Source of the DNA: Sphingomonas xinjiangensis
GTDB lineage: Bacteria; Pseudomonadota; Alphaproteobacteria; Sphingomonadales; Sphingomonadaceae
DNA: 61,512 bases
Assembly (NCBI RefSeq): GCF_014199255.1
Contig: NZ_JACIJF010000016.1
Location: 1 to 61,512, forward strand
Reading direction: 5' to 3'
The position numbers and the translations under genes are program-made. Of this stretch, positions 17,789-26,289 are shown in pieces (the first letter of the stretch is position 1; every line of letters starts with the position of its first letter). The notes below the pieces were generated by a model. That model had not been told where the DNA came from. It ran no database searches and worked only from the letters and a program-made list of their open reading frames with translations.

Positions 17789-18170
17789 TGGCGTGACCTC
17801 CGGCGACCGAAGAGACAGGCGGCAGGATCGAGTGGCGCCGGAAGAAGGCGATGCCCGCCGCGAACAGCATGTGGCTGACGATGATGATCGTCTTGAAGCT
17901 GGCGATTCTGGCCGGATCGGCCGCGACGTAGCGCGCCGACATGTTGGCCAGGTGGTGCATCATCCCGTCGATCGAGAAGCCGCCGATCGCGAGGAATGCG
18001 AGGACGAAGAGGCCCCAGGTCATCAGCAGCGTGACTACGAGGAAACCCATCGTGTGCAGCATGAAGTACGCCATGAACCGATAGTCGATCGGTGCTCCAC
18101 GCGCCGCAGCTACCGTGTTCGAGCGAGCCGAGCGCCGTTCGAACCAACGATTGTCGAATGCAGTGGCCAT
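17781..18170 (-). CDS. Small membrane protein in tra operon, unknown
   Basis: 129 residues from the ATG at 18170, preceded by GGAG within the end of traC. Two long hydrophobic helices (about 32-64 and 90-107) with a short polar N-terminus. It lies between traC and trbI and overlaps trbI by 8 bp. No F-plasmid homologue recognised; conserved position would suggest a role in the inner-membrane part of the apparatus, but this is inference. Confidence 0.65.
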   Translation of the reverse strand: MATAFDNRWFERRSARSNTVAAARGAPIDYRFMAYFMLHTMGFLVVTLLMTWGLFVLAFLAIGGFSIDGMMHHLANMSARYVAADPARIASFKTIIIVSHMLFAAGIAFFRRHSILPPVSSVAGGHAND

Positions 18171-18175
18171 GTCGA

Positions 18176-20752
18176 TTACTCCGCCGCAAGCGCGATGCCA
18201 TCGTCGGCATCGCTCCATTTTTCGGGATTTTCGGGGAAGGCGATCCGCTCGATCGCGGCATCCATCGTGAGACCCTGCGCCATCATCGCCTTGATCTCGG
18301 CGAAGGTACGAGGGCTCGAAGAGTAGACGGTTGCCGAGTATGGATCGAGAACGAGGCGCCCCGTCGCCAGCATGTCCGGGCCCTTGATCAGGATGTCGGA
18401 ATATTCGACGCCCTGGCGCTTGAGCGAGCGCAGCAGCGCATCGGTATGATCGTCCATCTCGAAGCGATCGTGCTTCTTGAAGTCGGCGATCGTCTCCTCC
18501 TTCTGCTGGAGGATCACGAACCAATCGCTGTTTTCGAGCGCGGCCTTCGAGCCGTCCGACTTGTAATAGTCGTTGAGGCTCTGGGTGGCCGTCACAAGCG
18601 ACGCGCCGTACTTGCGGCAGGTGCGGGCATAGGCTTCGATGAAGTCGGCCATCGAGCCGCCCTTGAGCATCTGCCAGGCCTCATCGAGCAGCAGCGCCTT
18701 GGGGACCGAGCGGTCCACGCGGCGCATCATCTGCGACGCCATGAACATGATCGCGGTGAGCACGACCGAGCGAAGCTCCTCGCGCGAGGACAGGTCCGAA
18801 AGCTCGAAGACCGTCAGGTCGGCCGTCAGCTGGAACGAGACCTCACCCTGGAAGAACCGGCCATAGGTGCCGGCAGAGGAGAACGGCCGCATGGCGATGC
18901 CAAGGTCGCGACCAAGATCGCTCTCGCTGGCAGTCAGCGCCTCGATCACATCGTCGATCGAGCCGGCGCGTCCCTTATTCTGCCAAACGAGATTGACCGC
19001 ACCGTCGATGAGGCCGCGCTCGGTGTCGTTCAGCTTGTCGATGTGGCGAGCCATCTGGCTGATGATCGACTTCAGCATCGCGAAGCAATCGAGCAGATAG
19101 TCCTCATCGTTCTCCGCCATGACGGGATCGACCATGGAGAATGGATTGAGGCAGAAGCCCGAGGACATGGTGAACTCGACAAAGGAGCCACCCTGGAGCT
19201 TCGCCGAGTGCTCAAAGGAGCGGCCATCGTCGATGACCACGACCTTGGCACCGGCTCCGCACATGGCGGCGCAAAGCTCCTGCAAAGCGACCGACTTGCC
19301 CGAGCCCGACTTGCCGAAGACCGCTACGTTGTGATTGCCTGCGGTGTTCTCGAACGGCGACCAATAGAAGGGCTGACCACGCCTGCCGATCAGCATCAGG
19401 TGCGGGATGTTGCCGCCCAAATACTCGCCCTGCAGCGGCGCCAGATTGCCCGCCGTGGCGCTGAGCATCGTGCGCATCCGCTTCATGTTGCGCAGGTCAT
19501 AGGAAAGGCCATTGCTCATGGTCATGGGCATGGCAGCGAGGAGCCCCTGCACCTGCAGGTAGCGGTCATCGAGAAGATCCCACCCGGCAGCGCGGTAGAT
19601 CGACTTGATCACGCGCTCGTTGGCGTCGCCTTTGCCTAGCGGCGAAAAGGCCGTGACGGAATAAAACACCTGAAGCAGTCGATTGCCCTGCTTGAGCTGG
19701 TCGGTGACGTCCTGCCACTCGGCGGACTGCTCTTTCAGCTGCGGGAGCATCCGGGCCGATTTGGAATCGGCAAGGCTGGTGGTCCGAAGGAACTTGCGCC
19801 CTGCGCGTTGGCTCTGGCCCTCCGCATCAGGGAAATCGATCAACAGGTTGGTGGAGACAGGGCAGGGGTAGCGCAGCTTATCGGCAAACAGATCGCCAAT
19901 CAGCTTGCCGGTGTCCCAGGGAGCCCAGCGTTTGGGGAGATTACGAACGGAGAACGAGCGAACGTCGAAGACGTCGGGGTAAATCTCACCGATCTCCGGC
20001 GCGTTGTCGACGGTCCGGCCCGTGGGACGGAAACGCTCGGTGCGCAGCAATATGCGGTCAGGCTCGATCTTCATTTCGAGATCCTGCCGCACAGCCTGGT
20101 CAGCGATGGGGTCGTATGGATTGTAGACCACCGTATCGTCACCCGGCGCCGTGGTGGGCGAGATGATGTCGTCGATCCAAGCGATGAGGCCGCTTGGGTC
20201 TAGCGCGCGGGCATTGATGCCGATCGACTCCAGAGACGCGATCATCGCATCAAGCGCCGCTGCGATCTCTTCGGTGCTGACCCGGCTGTTCTCCGGCGTG
20301 GCGTAAGAAATCAGCAGCCGGTGATTGCGGAGATGGAAGGGGGCGGAGTTGGAGAGCGTCTCCCAAACGCCGCCCTGGAGGTACTCGGTGCGGTGCTTGG
20401 CCATCCGCTCATAGACGCCGCCAGCGCTATAGCGCGGCATGTACCACTGGGACAGCCGAGCGCCGACACGCGGGCTCTGCCAAGAATGGAACTCCAGCGA
20501 TCCCGGCGATGGAACCGCCTCTGAGAGGAACTGCGCGATGATCTCACCGGTGCGCTCGCTGGCACCCACCATAGGAGCCGCCTCAAGCACAAACCCGCGC
20601 GAGCCGGCGTTGAAGAACAGCTTCCGCTTGGCGTCGTAGCTTCGATACGGGAGCCAGCTGCAAAACCGTGGAACCGCCGTCGACGGGCGCGCCGCCTCGG
20701 GCTTTTTGGTATCGCCCAGGATCAGGCTGAGCAGGTCAGAGAAGAAGCTCAT
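18176..20752 (-). CDS. traC: TraC, F-type type IV secretion ATPase (VirB4 family)
   Basis: 858 residues. Walker A is GKSGSGKS (480-487) after the typical FYWSPFENTAGNHNVAVF lead-in, and Walker B is KALLLDEAWQML at about 695. The N-terminal TraC_F_IV domain (about 20-280) precedes the ATPase. TraC powers pilus assembly from the cytoplasmic face of the inner membrane. It starts with a 4-bp overlap with traV and is complete relative to F TraC (875 residues). Confidence 0.95.
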   Translation of the reverse strand: MSFFSDLLSLILGDTKKPEAARPSTAVPRFCSWLPYRSYDAKRKLFFNAGSRGFVLEAAPMVGASERTGEIIAQFLSEAVPSPGSLEFHSWQSPRVGARLSQWYMPRYSAGGVYERMAKHRTEYLQGGVWETLSNSAPFHLRNHRLLISYATPENSRVSTEEIAAALDAMIASLESIGINARALDPSGLIAWIDDIISPTTAPGDDTVVYNPYDPIADQAVRQDLEMKIEPDRILLRTERFRPTGRTVDNAPEIGEIYPDVFDVRSFSVRNLPKRWAPWDTGKLIGDLFADKLRYPCPVSTNLLIDFPDAEGQSQRAGRKFLRTTSLADSKSARMLPQLKEQSAEWQDVTDQLKQGNRLLQVFYSVTAFSPLGKGDANERVIKSIYRAAGWDLLDDRYLQVQGLLAAMPMTMSNGLSYDLRNMKRMRTMLSATAGNLAPLQGEYLGGNIPHLMLIGRRGQPFYWSPFENTAGNHNVAVFGKSGSGKSVALQELCAAMCGAGAKVVVIDDGRSFEHSAKLQGGSFVEFTMSSGFCLNPFSMVDPVMAENDEDYLLDCFAMLKSIISQMARHIDKLNDTERGLIDGAVNLVWQNKGRAGSIDDVIEALTASESDLGRDLGIAMRPFSSAGTYGRFFQGEVSFQLTADLTVFELSDLSSREELRSVVLTAIMFMASQMMRRVDRSVPKALLLDEAWQMLKGGSMADFIEAYARTCRKYGASLVTATQSLNDYYKSDGSKAALENSDWFVILQQKEETIADFKKHDRFEMDDHTDALLRSLKRQGVEYSDILIKGPDMLATGRLVLDPYSATVYSSSPRTFAEIKAMMAQGLTMDAAIERIAFPENPEKWSDADDGIALAAE

Positions 20753-21693
20753 CGATCGGCTCCCGAGACACCAGGAAAGGAAGGAGCCCGCACGGTAGGA
20801 AGCGGGGCCGACTTGGCGCCGGCCCGTGCGGTCGTCTCCAGCGTGTTCGACGCCGCCTGAAGCGCGGCGCTCTCGTTCACCGACTTGATGGCGGCCTTGC
20901 CTTCTTCAGTAGCGTTCTTGGGAACGATGGTGCCGACACGAGCGGGCAGAGGCGCCACGACACGCCGGTTAGAAAGCGCGGAAGAAGTGGCAGGCGTTGT
21001 CGTCGCGGCTGTGCTCAGCGGCCGCGCCGGGGAAGTGACGCGAGCGGTAGGTGCGTTGGTTTTGAGCGAAGCGACGGGGCTCCGTGCCTTGGTGCGAGGC
21101 GCGGTAGCGAGCTTGCGTGCTACGTCGTCTCGGATCGCCCCGACGGGATCTTGAGCCCGCGCACGCGCAGCCTCAACGGCCTCGGCGGGCGGCAGGTCAG
21201 GATCGACGGTGCCAACAGGCGGGTCGACGCGCTCGACAGCGGCGAGAAGGGTATCGCCGCCGGTATGGGCGGCGACCTCTGCCGGACTTGCGGCAACGGC
21301 CTCAGCTGCCGAGGCGCTCTGCCAGTTTGGGTTGTCGACTACGGCATGGATCGCGCGCGTGTCGTGCAGCCTTCCTGCGCCGTCGATGTGCGAGGGGAAC
21401 ACGATGCGCAGCACCTTCTCGCCGGTCCGCGCCGGATTGGCTGCGACCGCCTGATAGCCACGGCCGTCCTGGCGAGGCGCGCTGTAGGGACCAGCGGGCG
21501 AGAGGGTGGTGTCACCGGCGTCCCCCACGATCATCGCCAGCGCTCGATCGTCGATCGACATGCTCGGTGCGCAGGTGCCGTCAGGCGCAACGCAGGCGAA
21601 GTTGCCCTTCACGTTGCCGCCAAGCGACATGCAGCCCGAGAGGGAGGTGACGCCGACTAAAGCAAGCGCGACTGCGGCGAGGCGGCGGCTCAC
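20749..21693 (-). CDS. traV: TraV, outer-membrane lipoprotein of the transfer channel
   Basis: 314 residues from a GTG at 21693 that overlaps the dsbC stop by 4 bp (GTGA). A lipoprotein signal ends at LSG-C21, followed by GNVKGNFACVAPDGTC, the paired-cysteine block typical of TraV. It would link TraB and TraK in the core complex. The C-terminal 200 residues are Ala/Thr/Pro-rich and make it longer than F TraV (171 residues). A frame extending upstream inside dsbC is arginine-rich and rejected. Confidence 0.9.
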   Translation of the reverse strand: MSRRLAAVALALVGVTSLSGCMSLGGNVKGNFACVAPDGTCAPSMSIDDRALAMIVGDAGDTTLSPAGPYSAPRQDGRGYQAVAANPARTGEKVLRIVFPSHIDGAGRLHDTRAIHAVVDNPNWQSASAAEAVAASPAEVAAHTGGDTLLAAVERVDPPVGTVDPDLPPAEAVEAARARAQDPVGAIRDDVARKLATAPRTKARSPVASLKTNAPTARVTSPARPLSTAATTTPATSSALSNRRVVAPLPARVGTIVPKNATEEGKAAIKSVNESAALQAASNTLETTARAGAKSAPLPTVRAPSFPGVSGADR

Positions 21694-22571
21694 GAACGGC
21701 CTCCCGCGATCCAGGAGGAGAGGAACTCCTTGGGCCGGTAGCCCTCGATCACCGCACCGTCCGAACGAACGATGACCGGCGTGCCGCCCAGGCCATGGGC
21801 GCGGGCGAACTTCTCGTTCGCGTCCAAGCCGGAGGTGTCGCAGGTGCCGCCCGACGTGATCTGCTCGCCGGCATAGGCCGCGTGCAGCGCCTTCTCGCGG
21901 TTCTTTGCGCAATAGACCTGATTGGCGAGATCGCGGCTGCCTAGCGTCGAGATCGGGCGCTCGATGACCCGCACCTTCAGCTCGCGAAGCGTGTTGGTCA
22001 GCGCACGGCAGTAGCCGCAGCGGAAGTCGCTAAAGACCGTGACCGTCCGACCCGCTGAGTTGCCCCACACGATGGCGCCCGAGGCTGGCAGGCCTGCAAC
22101 GTCAAGGTGCTTCACCGGAGCCGGCGCTGGCGCCGAGGCCGGCCGCGCGCTCGGCGCCGGAGCGCCGTCACCCTCTGCGCTGGCCTTGGCGGCGCCGCCA
22201 ACCAGCATGTCCGGGTTCATCTCGAGGAGACGGGTCGCCGTGAGGTCCTGCTGCGTCTGCATGTCATAGACGCGACCGATCACGAGGTAGCGAGCGCCTT
22301 TGTCGACGTAGAAGAGGCTGCGCCCAGCGGTCACCTCGCAAAGGCCCTGCACCTTGGCGCAGTCGACCTTGGAGACTTCCGTCTTGGGCAGTCGCGCCTT
22401 CAAAAGCTCGACGACGCGGCCTTGGCCGCCGTCGCCTAGGATCTTGGGCATGATCGATGGCGCTGCATAAGCGGCACCCATGAACCCTGCTGCCAGGCCG
22501 AAAGCGGCAGGCACGGTGTAGAACGGAAGCGCGCGGAAGCGCTCCGCCAAGCGTGGCTTAGTTGCGGACAT
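21690..22571 (-). CDS. DsbC-like periplasmic thiol:disulfide isomerase
   Basis: 293 residues. An N-terminal membrane/signal segment (about 17-37) is followed by a DsbC-type dimerisation domain (about 50-125: LLKARLPKTEVSKVD, GRSLFYVDKGARYLVIGRVY), a Pro/Ala linker (135-155) and a thioredoxin domain with VFSDFRCGYCRAL (C185, C188) and the cis-Pro loop GGTPVIV. Located between traB and traV, where F-like systems often carry a dsbC gene. It should isomerise disulfides in cysteine-rich TraN, TraU, TraV and TraH. It overlaps traB by 14 bp. Confidence 0.92.
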   Translation of the reverse strand: MSATKPRLAERFRALPFYTVPAAFGLAAGFMGAAYAAPSIMPKILGDGGQGRVVELLKARLPKTEVSKVDCAKVQGLCEVTAGRSLFYVDKGARYLVIGRVYDMQTQQDLTATRLLEMNPDMLVGGAAKASAEGDGAPAPSARPASAPAPAPVKHLDVAGLPASGAIVWGNSAGRTVTVFSDFRCGYCRALTNTLRELKVRVIERPISTLGSRDLANQVYCAKNREKALHAAYAGEQITSGGTCDTSGLDANEKFARAHGLGGTPVIVRSDGAVIEGYRPKEFLSSWIAGGRS

Positions 22572-23895
22572 GAACGCCCTCCAAAAAGACGATTTCGACG
22601 TCGACGCCGGTCGGCATTTCGATGACCGGCTGATACTGCTCGGCGCGCTCGATCAGGTACTTCGAGACCATGTCGCCGCTCTGAGCGACGCCTTCGCCAA
22701 GACCGCCTTGCGCGATGTCACCCAGGCCAAGCTGCTGGCGCTTGCCGTTCACGATCACGTTGGGCTGCATCAGCGATGCGTTCGCGTTCGCCGAGAAACC
22801 TCGACCAAAGCCGCCAACAAGGCCGGCGATGAACGCTTGGCTCACAAGCGAGCCTTCGCGGCTCACCACTCGACCACGCACGCCGGCCTTGCCGCCAAAG
22901 GCGATGAAGCCCTTCACCTCGGACACCGCGTAGCGCCCACCCGGCTGCGGGCAGGTCATCTTCTGCAGCTTGACGTAAACCTTCTCGCTGGAAAGTTCGC
23001 CGCGCGCCGCGCCGTTGATGAGGCAGCCCTGGATCTTCGTCGTGAGCAGCTTGCCGTTCTGGTAAACCGAGCGGGCAGGGCCGGTTATGCGAAGCACCAC
23101 CGGCAGAGGATCTGTCTGGCTGTTCACGCCGGCAGCCGCGTCCACGCCAACGATGACCTTGGCGCGGGCAAAGCTGTTAGGCGGGAGGTAGTTCGGGCTG
23201 TCCGTATAGACGGTGTTGCCCTTCTCGACCTTCTTGGCGTTGCCCGTGTCCGCCGTGGTGAAGGAGACCAGCTTGATCTCATTCAGCCGAGCCGGGGGAG
23301 GCACGTCCACCGTTCCCTCGGGCGCACCCTTGCCGTCGGGCCGCTGGTACAGCTGCTGCCCACCAACGCCGTACATTGCCGAAGGCCCAGCTACCGGCGC
23401 CGGTGCAGCGGCACGGTCGTTGAGCTGGCGGCGCAGCTGATCGTTCTCGGACTGATAGGCGCTGACGACACGCTGGCCGTCAGCGCTCATCGACTGGTTT
23501 TGACCGCGCAGCTGCTCGATCTGAGCCTGGAGCTGGTCGACACGCTGGTTGGTGCCGTTTGCCGCCTTGAGCTGGTTCTCCGTGGACTGGAACCGATTCT
23601 CCGAGAGCGACATCCACTCCTGCTCGGAGAGGTTGCGGTTCATGATGTCCTTGGTCGACACCGAAACTTCGGCGGGCTTGTCGGGATCGACCTTCTTGTC
23701 GTCGCTATCGCCTGAGAAGACCCAGAAGCTGGCTGCAACCAGGCCGATCATGGCGCCGCCGCCAAGCATCAGGCGCTGCTTTTTCTGAACGGCGTCGTTG
23801 CCGCCCAGATCGCCGGCGACCGGGGAGACACCGCCCTCTACCGGAGCCGGATCAAGCGCGGGGCGCTTGCGCGAGAACATGTCAGTGAGAGCCAT
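22558..23895 (-). CDS. traB: TraB, transfer channel scaffold (VirB10 family)
   Basis: 445 residues. A cytoplasmic proline-rich start and one transmembrane helix (about 42-60) are followed by a coiled coil (about 95-150, LQAQIEQLRGQNQSMSADGQ) and the C-terminal VirB10/TraB domain (about 220-445: FARAKVIVGVDAAAGVNSQTDPLP, GCLINGAARGELSSEKVYV, GFIAFGGKAGVRGRVVSREG). TraB spans both membranes and joins the channel core to the ATPase. Complete relative to F TraB (475 residues). Confidence 0.94.
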   Translation of the reverse strand: MALTDMFSRKRPALDPAPVEGGVSPVAGDLGGNDAVQKKQRLMLGGGAMIGLVAASFWVFSGDSDDKKVDPDKPAEVSVSTKDIMNRNLSEQEWMSLSENRFQSTENQLKAANGTNQRVDQLQAQIEQLRGQNQSMSADGQRVVSAYQSENDQLRRQLNDRAAAPAPVAGPSAMYGVGGQQLYQRPDGKGAPEGTVDVPPPARLNEIKLVSFTTADTGNAKKVEKGNTVYTDSPNYLPPNSFARAKVIVGVDAAAGVNSQTDPLPVVLRITGPARSVYQNGKLLTTKIQGCLINGAARGELSSEKVYVKLQKMTCPQPGGRYAVSEVKGFIAFGGKAGVRGRVVSREGSLVSQAFIAGLVGGFGRGFSANANASLMQPNVIVNGKRQQLGLGDIAQGGLGEGVAQSGDMVSKYLIERAEQYQPVIEMPTGVDVEIVFLEGVHVRN

Positions 23896-23898
23896 GGG

Positions 23899-24708
23899 TC
23901 AATTCCCGGTGGTTCGAGAGACGAGATAGGCCGTGGTGACCTTGCCGGCGGCGAGCTTGGGCTCGACGATCGAGACGGCCAGCGTGCTCGGCGGCGCGAC
24001 CGTTGCCTCGGTCAGCACGGCCTCAGCCGGACCCTTGTTCTCAATGCGAAGCACACGGCCCGTCAGGTCGTCGCCGCGATACTCGGCGATCATCTGAACC
24101 TTGAGGTTGCCGACATAGACAGGGCGCAAGGAGCGCTGGCGCATCTCGAAGCCGTCCGAGACCCGGTTGGCGTACATCGCCTGCACGAGATCGACGGCGG
24201 CCTCTTCGGAGGTCACCTGCGGCTTGCCTGGGCCGTTCTCGGCCAGTTCTGCCTTGGCGATTGCCGGGTTCGAGATGAAGACCTGAACCGCCTGATCGCC
24301 TGCGACGCGGCAGACGAACTTGTAGACGTAGCCGCGCTTGCTGGTGGCGAAGAAGGAAAGGGCAGGGCGCGCAAAGCCGTCGGGTACCGACAGATAGATG
24401 TCGCCGCGCACCGGCTCGTTGACGACGCTGAAGTCGTCGGCCGCGTTGCCCGTGTTGATCTTGGAGACCGAGGCGAACTCGTCCTCCACAAGGCTGATCC
24501 GGGTGAGATCCTTGGCCGACGCGCTGCAGGACACCTGGCTGCCGTCCGAGGCCTGAAGCGTCTGATCTGCTGCTGCCAGGGCAGGCTTGGCCAGGAAGAA
24601 GAGCGCGAGGCCAATCAGGGCAGCGCCCAACAACCGGCTAAGCATGCAGAGCCGAGCGGCGAGCGCGGTACCGAGCACCGCAGAGCCGAAAGCGAGGTAG
24701 CCGGTCAT
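23899..24708 (-). CDS. traK: TraK, periplasmic core-complex protein (VirB9-like)
   Basis: 269 residues if it starts at 24708, where ATGA overlaps the traE stop. A second Met at 24645 would give a more standard signal peptide (LLGAALIGLALFFLAKPALA), but it has no Shine-Dalgarno site; the choice is unresolved. The mature part matches TraK/secretin-like proteins: FSVVNEPVRGDIYLSVPDG, YKFVCRVAGDQAVQVFISN and a C-terminal beta-rich region. TraK joins TraB and TraV in the outer part of the channel. Confidence 0.9.
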   Translation of the reverse strand: MTGYLAFGSAVLGTALAARLCMLSRLLGAALIGLALFFLAKPALAAADQTLQASDGSQVSCSASAKDLTRISLVEDEFASVSKINTGNAADDFSVVNEPVRGDIYLSVPDGFARPALSFFATSKRGYVYKFVCRVAGDQAVQVFISNPAIAKAELAENGPGKPQVTSEEAAVDLVQAMYANRVSDGFEMRQRSLRPVYVGNLKVQMIAEYRGDDLTGRVLRIENKGPAEAVLTEATVAPPSTLAVSIVEPKLAAGKVTTAYLVSRTTGN

Positions 24709-25280
24709 GACAGAGCCTTTCGGGTCTTGGCTTCGTCAGCGACCATCCCGAAGCCCGCGAGCTTCAAGGACACACCATTGTACTCCCAGTCGAACTGGAA
24801 GGTGCGGGTGTCCTTGGAGATGACCTTCTGGCCGACGATGGTGTGAAGCTGGCCGGTGACCGTGGAGCGCAGGTTCTTGGGATCGATTGTCATCGACTGA
24901 AGCGTGAAGAACTGCGCGATCGAGGAGCTGCGCTGTTCATCGACCACTTTGAGGAGGTCGGCCTTGATCTTCCCGTGCGCGCGCTCGGAGGTCAGCGCGA
25001 GAACCGTGTTCATCCAATAGTCGAGGTTGCTCGGCGAGCGATCGAGGATGAGCACCGCGGTATCGCGGGTGACCAGCTCCAGATATTCCCTCGAAGCGCC
25101 GGCACTGCTGAGAGTGAGCGGAGAGCGAAGGACCGGCTGCAGCACGATCTCGCGAGGCCGTGTCGCCGAGACCAGAAGCATGACGCCGATCACCGCCGCG
25201 AGGACGAGGACCGAGATACCGAGCAGGTTGCGCTGGCGCAGGATGCGCTGGCTCTGCCCATGCTGATAGGTAAAATCCAT
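24705..25280 (-). CDS. traE: TraE, inner-membrane transfer protein
   Basis: 191 residues, with one N-terminal transmembrane helix (about 20-40) and a periplasmic domain of VirB8-like fold: LDYWMNTVLALTSERAHGKI, FFTLQSMTIDPKNLRSTVTG. This is the F-type TraE pattern (188 residues in F). One base separates it from traL and it overlaps traK by 4 bp. Confidence 0.93.
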   Translation of the reverse strand: MDFTYQHGQSQRILRQRNLLGISVLVLAAVIGVMLLVSATRPREIVLQPVLRSPLTLSSAGASREYLELVTRDTAVLILDRSPSNLDYWMNTVLALTSERAHGKIKADLLKVVDEQRSSSIAQFFTLQSMTIDPKNLRSTVTGQLHTIVGQKVISKDTRTFQFDWEYNGVSLKLAGFGMVADEAKTRKALS

Positions 25281-25281
25281 G

Positions 25282-25578
25282 TCAGCCCACCATCACTCGA
25301 AGGTAGGAAGGTGGCGTGGCCCGCAGTGACGGAAAGCCACCCGGCAAATGCCAATAGGCCAAATGGATCAGCCAAGATCCGGCACGCCCAGCCTTTGCCT
25401 TGCGGAGCAACCACCAGCCCGCGAATGCTAACGCGATGCCGATGACTATGTGCTGGGCGAGGATCCCCCAAACGAAGGGGATCACCATCGCGAGAAATTC
25501 ATCCAGCGTCCAAAACCCGATCAGCTCAGGATCATCCAGATGTGCGTGGATCACGTACTTGTCTGCCATTTGCGCCAC
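25282..25578 (-). CDS. traL: TraL, inner-membrane pilus assembly protein
   Basis: 98 residues with two closely spaced transmembrane segments (about 28-44 and 47-60) after the conserved start YVIHAHLDDPELIGFWTLDE. Size and position between traA and traE match TraL (91 residues in F; VirB3-like). It is separated from traA by 47 bp that hold a perfect 12-bp stem hairpin. Confidence 0.9.
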   Translation of the reverse strand: MAQMADKYVIHAHLDDPELIGFWTLDEFLAMVIPFVWGILAQHIVIGIALAFAGWWLLRKAKAGRAGSWLIHLAYWHLPGGFPSLRATPPSYLRVMVG

Positions 25579-25587
25579 CCTCCGAAA

Positions 25588-25618
25588 TGCGCCGGCGAGG
25601 CTGCCGTCCTCGCCGGCG
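25588..25618 (-). promoter_or_regulatory. Intercistronic hairpin between traA and traL
   Basis: GCGCCGGCGAGG and CCTCGCCGGCGC form a perfect 12-bp stem with a 7-nt loop. It lies after the traA stop and about 10 nt before the traL start region. It has no T-run, so it is more likely an mRNA-stabilising or partial attenuation element that keeps pilin message abundant relative to the rest of the operon. Confidence 0.7.
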
Positions 25619-25625
25619 CGTGCGG

Positions 25626-25940
25626 TCAGATCGTCGCGGTGACGGTCGAGGTGACGATCGGAATGCCAGTGCCGGCGCCGACGCCCACGCCGACCGGGAT
25701 CGCGACCTGACCGAGCGAGAAGCGGCCCGAAGCCAGGCCGACCACGCCACCAGCGAGCGACAGAACGGTGATGATCTTACCGCCCGAACCCTCGAGGAAG
25801 CCGGTGAAGGCAGTCAGCGCGGTGTCGAAGGTGGTGTCGGCGCCGGCGAATGCCGGACCGGCCAGCATGGCCGCGCCAACAACCGCCGCCGAAACCAGAC
25901 CAGCCGTTTCGAGACGACGAGCCTTAAGCAGGTTCTTCAT
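25626..25940 (-). CDS. traA: TraA-like conjugative pilin precursor
   Basis: 104 residues from the ATG at 25940, which has AAGGAGA upstream. It has a long basic leader (MKNLLKARRLE), a signal segment ending GPAFAGAD (cleavage about residue 33), then a ~70-residue mature peptide with two hydrophobic stretches (IITVLSLAGGVVGLASG and VAIPVGVGVGAGTGIPIV). This is the layout of F-type pilins. Its first position in the operon and the S26 peptidase downstream support the call. The primary sequence is family-divergent, as is usual for pilins. Confidence 0.85.
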   Translation of the reverse strand: MKNLLKARRLETAGLVSAAVVGAAMLAGPAFAGADTTFDTALTAFTGFLEGSGGKIITVLSLAGGVVGLASGRFSLGQVAIPVGVGVGAGTGIPIVTSTVTATI

Positions 25941-26103
25941 GACAAAGGTCTCCTTGGATGAACGCAATCAGTGCGCCCAATCCAAGGCTGACCCCGCGGA
26001 ATCGGCGCAGCAAGCGGCGCACCACGGAACCACCGAATTCTTAATCAGTTTTATGCGAAACGGGGCCACTTGCGGAATGTCGGCGCTGATTCGACGTTCG
26101 CTT

Positions 26104-26155
26104 GTCTCACACGGGTGAGACAGGATTTCCGATCATTGTCTCACACGGGTGAGAC
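26104..26155. promoter_or_regulatory. Twin 18-bp palindromes, operator candidates
   Basis: GTCTCACACGGGTGAGAC occurs at 26104-26121 and again, identical, at 26138-26155. Each copy has 7-bp arms around ACGG, and the copies are 34 bp apart (about 3 helical turns). They lie upstream of both the tra operon and the 26290 gene, so a dimeric repressor or activator could control both. The proteins encoded at 26290 and 26846 are the nearest candidate binders. Confidence 0.75.
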
Positions 26156-26214
26156 AGAGCCTCAAAATCCGATTCGATCCCTACGTTCAGGGCGTCTATA
26201 ACCGCGCCCTTCCT

Positions 26215-26237
26215 CACCCGCGTTCGCTTCGCGGGTG
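26215..26237. promoter_or_regulatory. Perfect hairpin before the 26290 gene
   Basis: CACCCGCG and CGCGGGTG form an 8-bp perfect stem with a 7-nt loop. There is no T-run on either side, so an operator or leader hairpin is more likely than a terminator. Confidence 0.45.
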
Positions 26238-26289
26238 TAGTTAAACATCGTTTCGAATGTTTAGGTCTGAGGAGGTTTGGGGGGGACAA

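Larger units (their letters stand above)
25941..26289. promoter_or_regulatory. Divergent control region of the transfer operon
   Basis: This 349-bp gene-free region separates traA from the divergent gene at 26290. On the minus strand TTCCGC and CATAAA about 17 bp apart (around 26080-26050) could be the tra promoter. The region carries the twin palindromes at 26104-26155 and the hairpin at 26215-26237, and is more AT-rich than the operon. Confidence 0.5.

Noticed and set aside
18092..19639. 515-residue plus-strand frame
   Set aside because: Antisense to traC, which has clear Walker motifs.
22570..23715. 381-residue plus-strand frame
   Set aside because: Antisense to traB.
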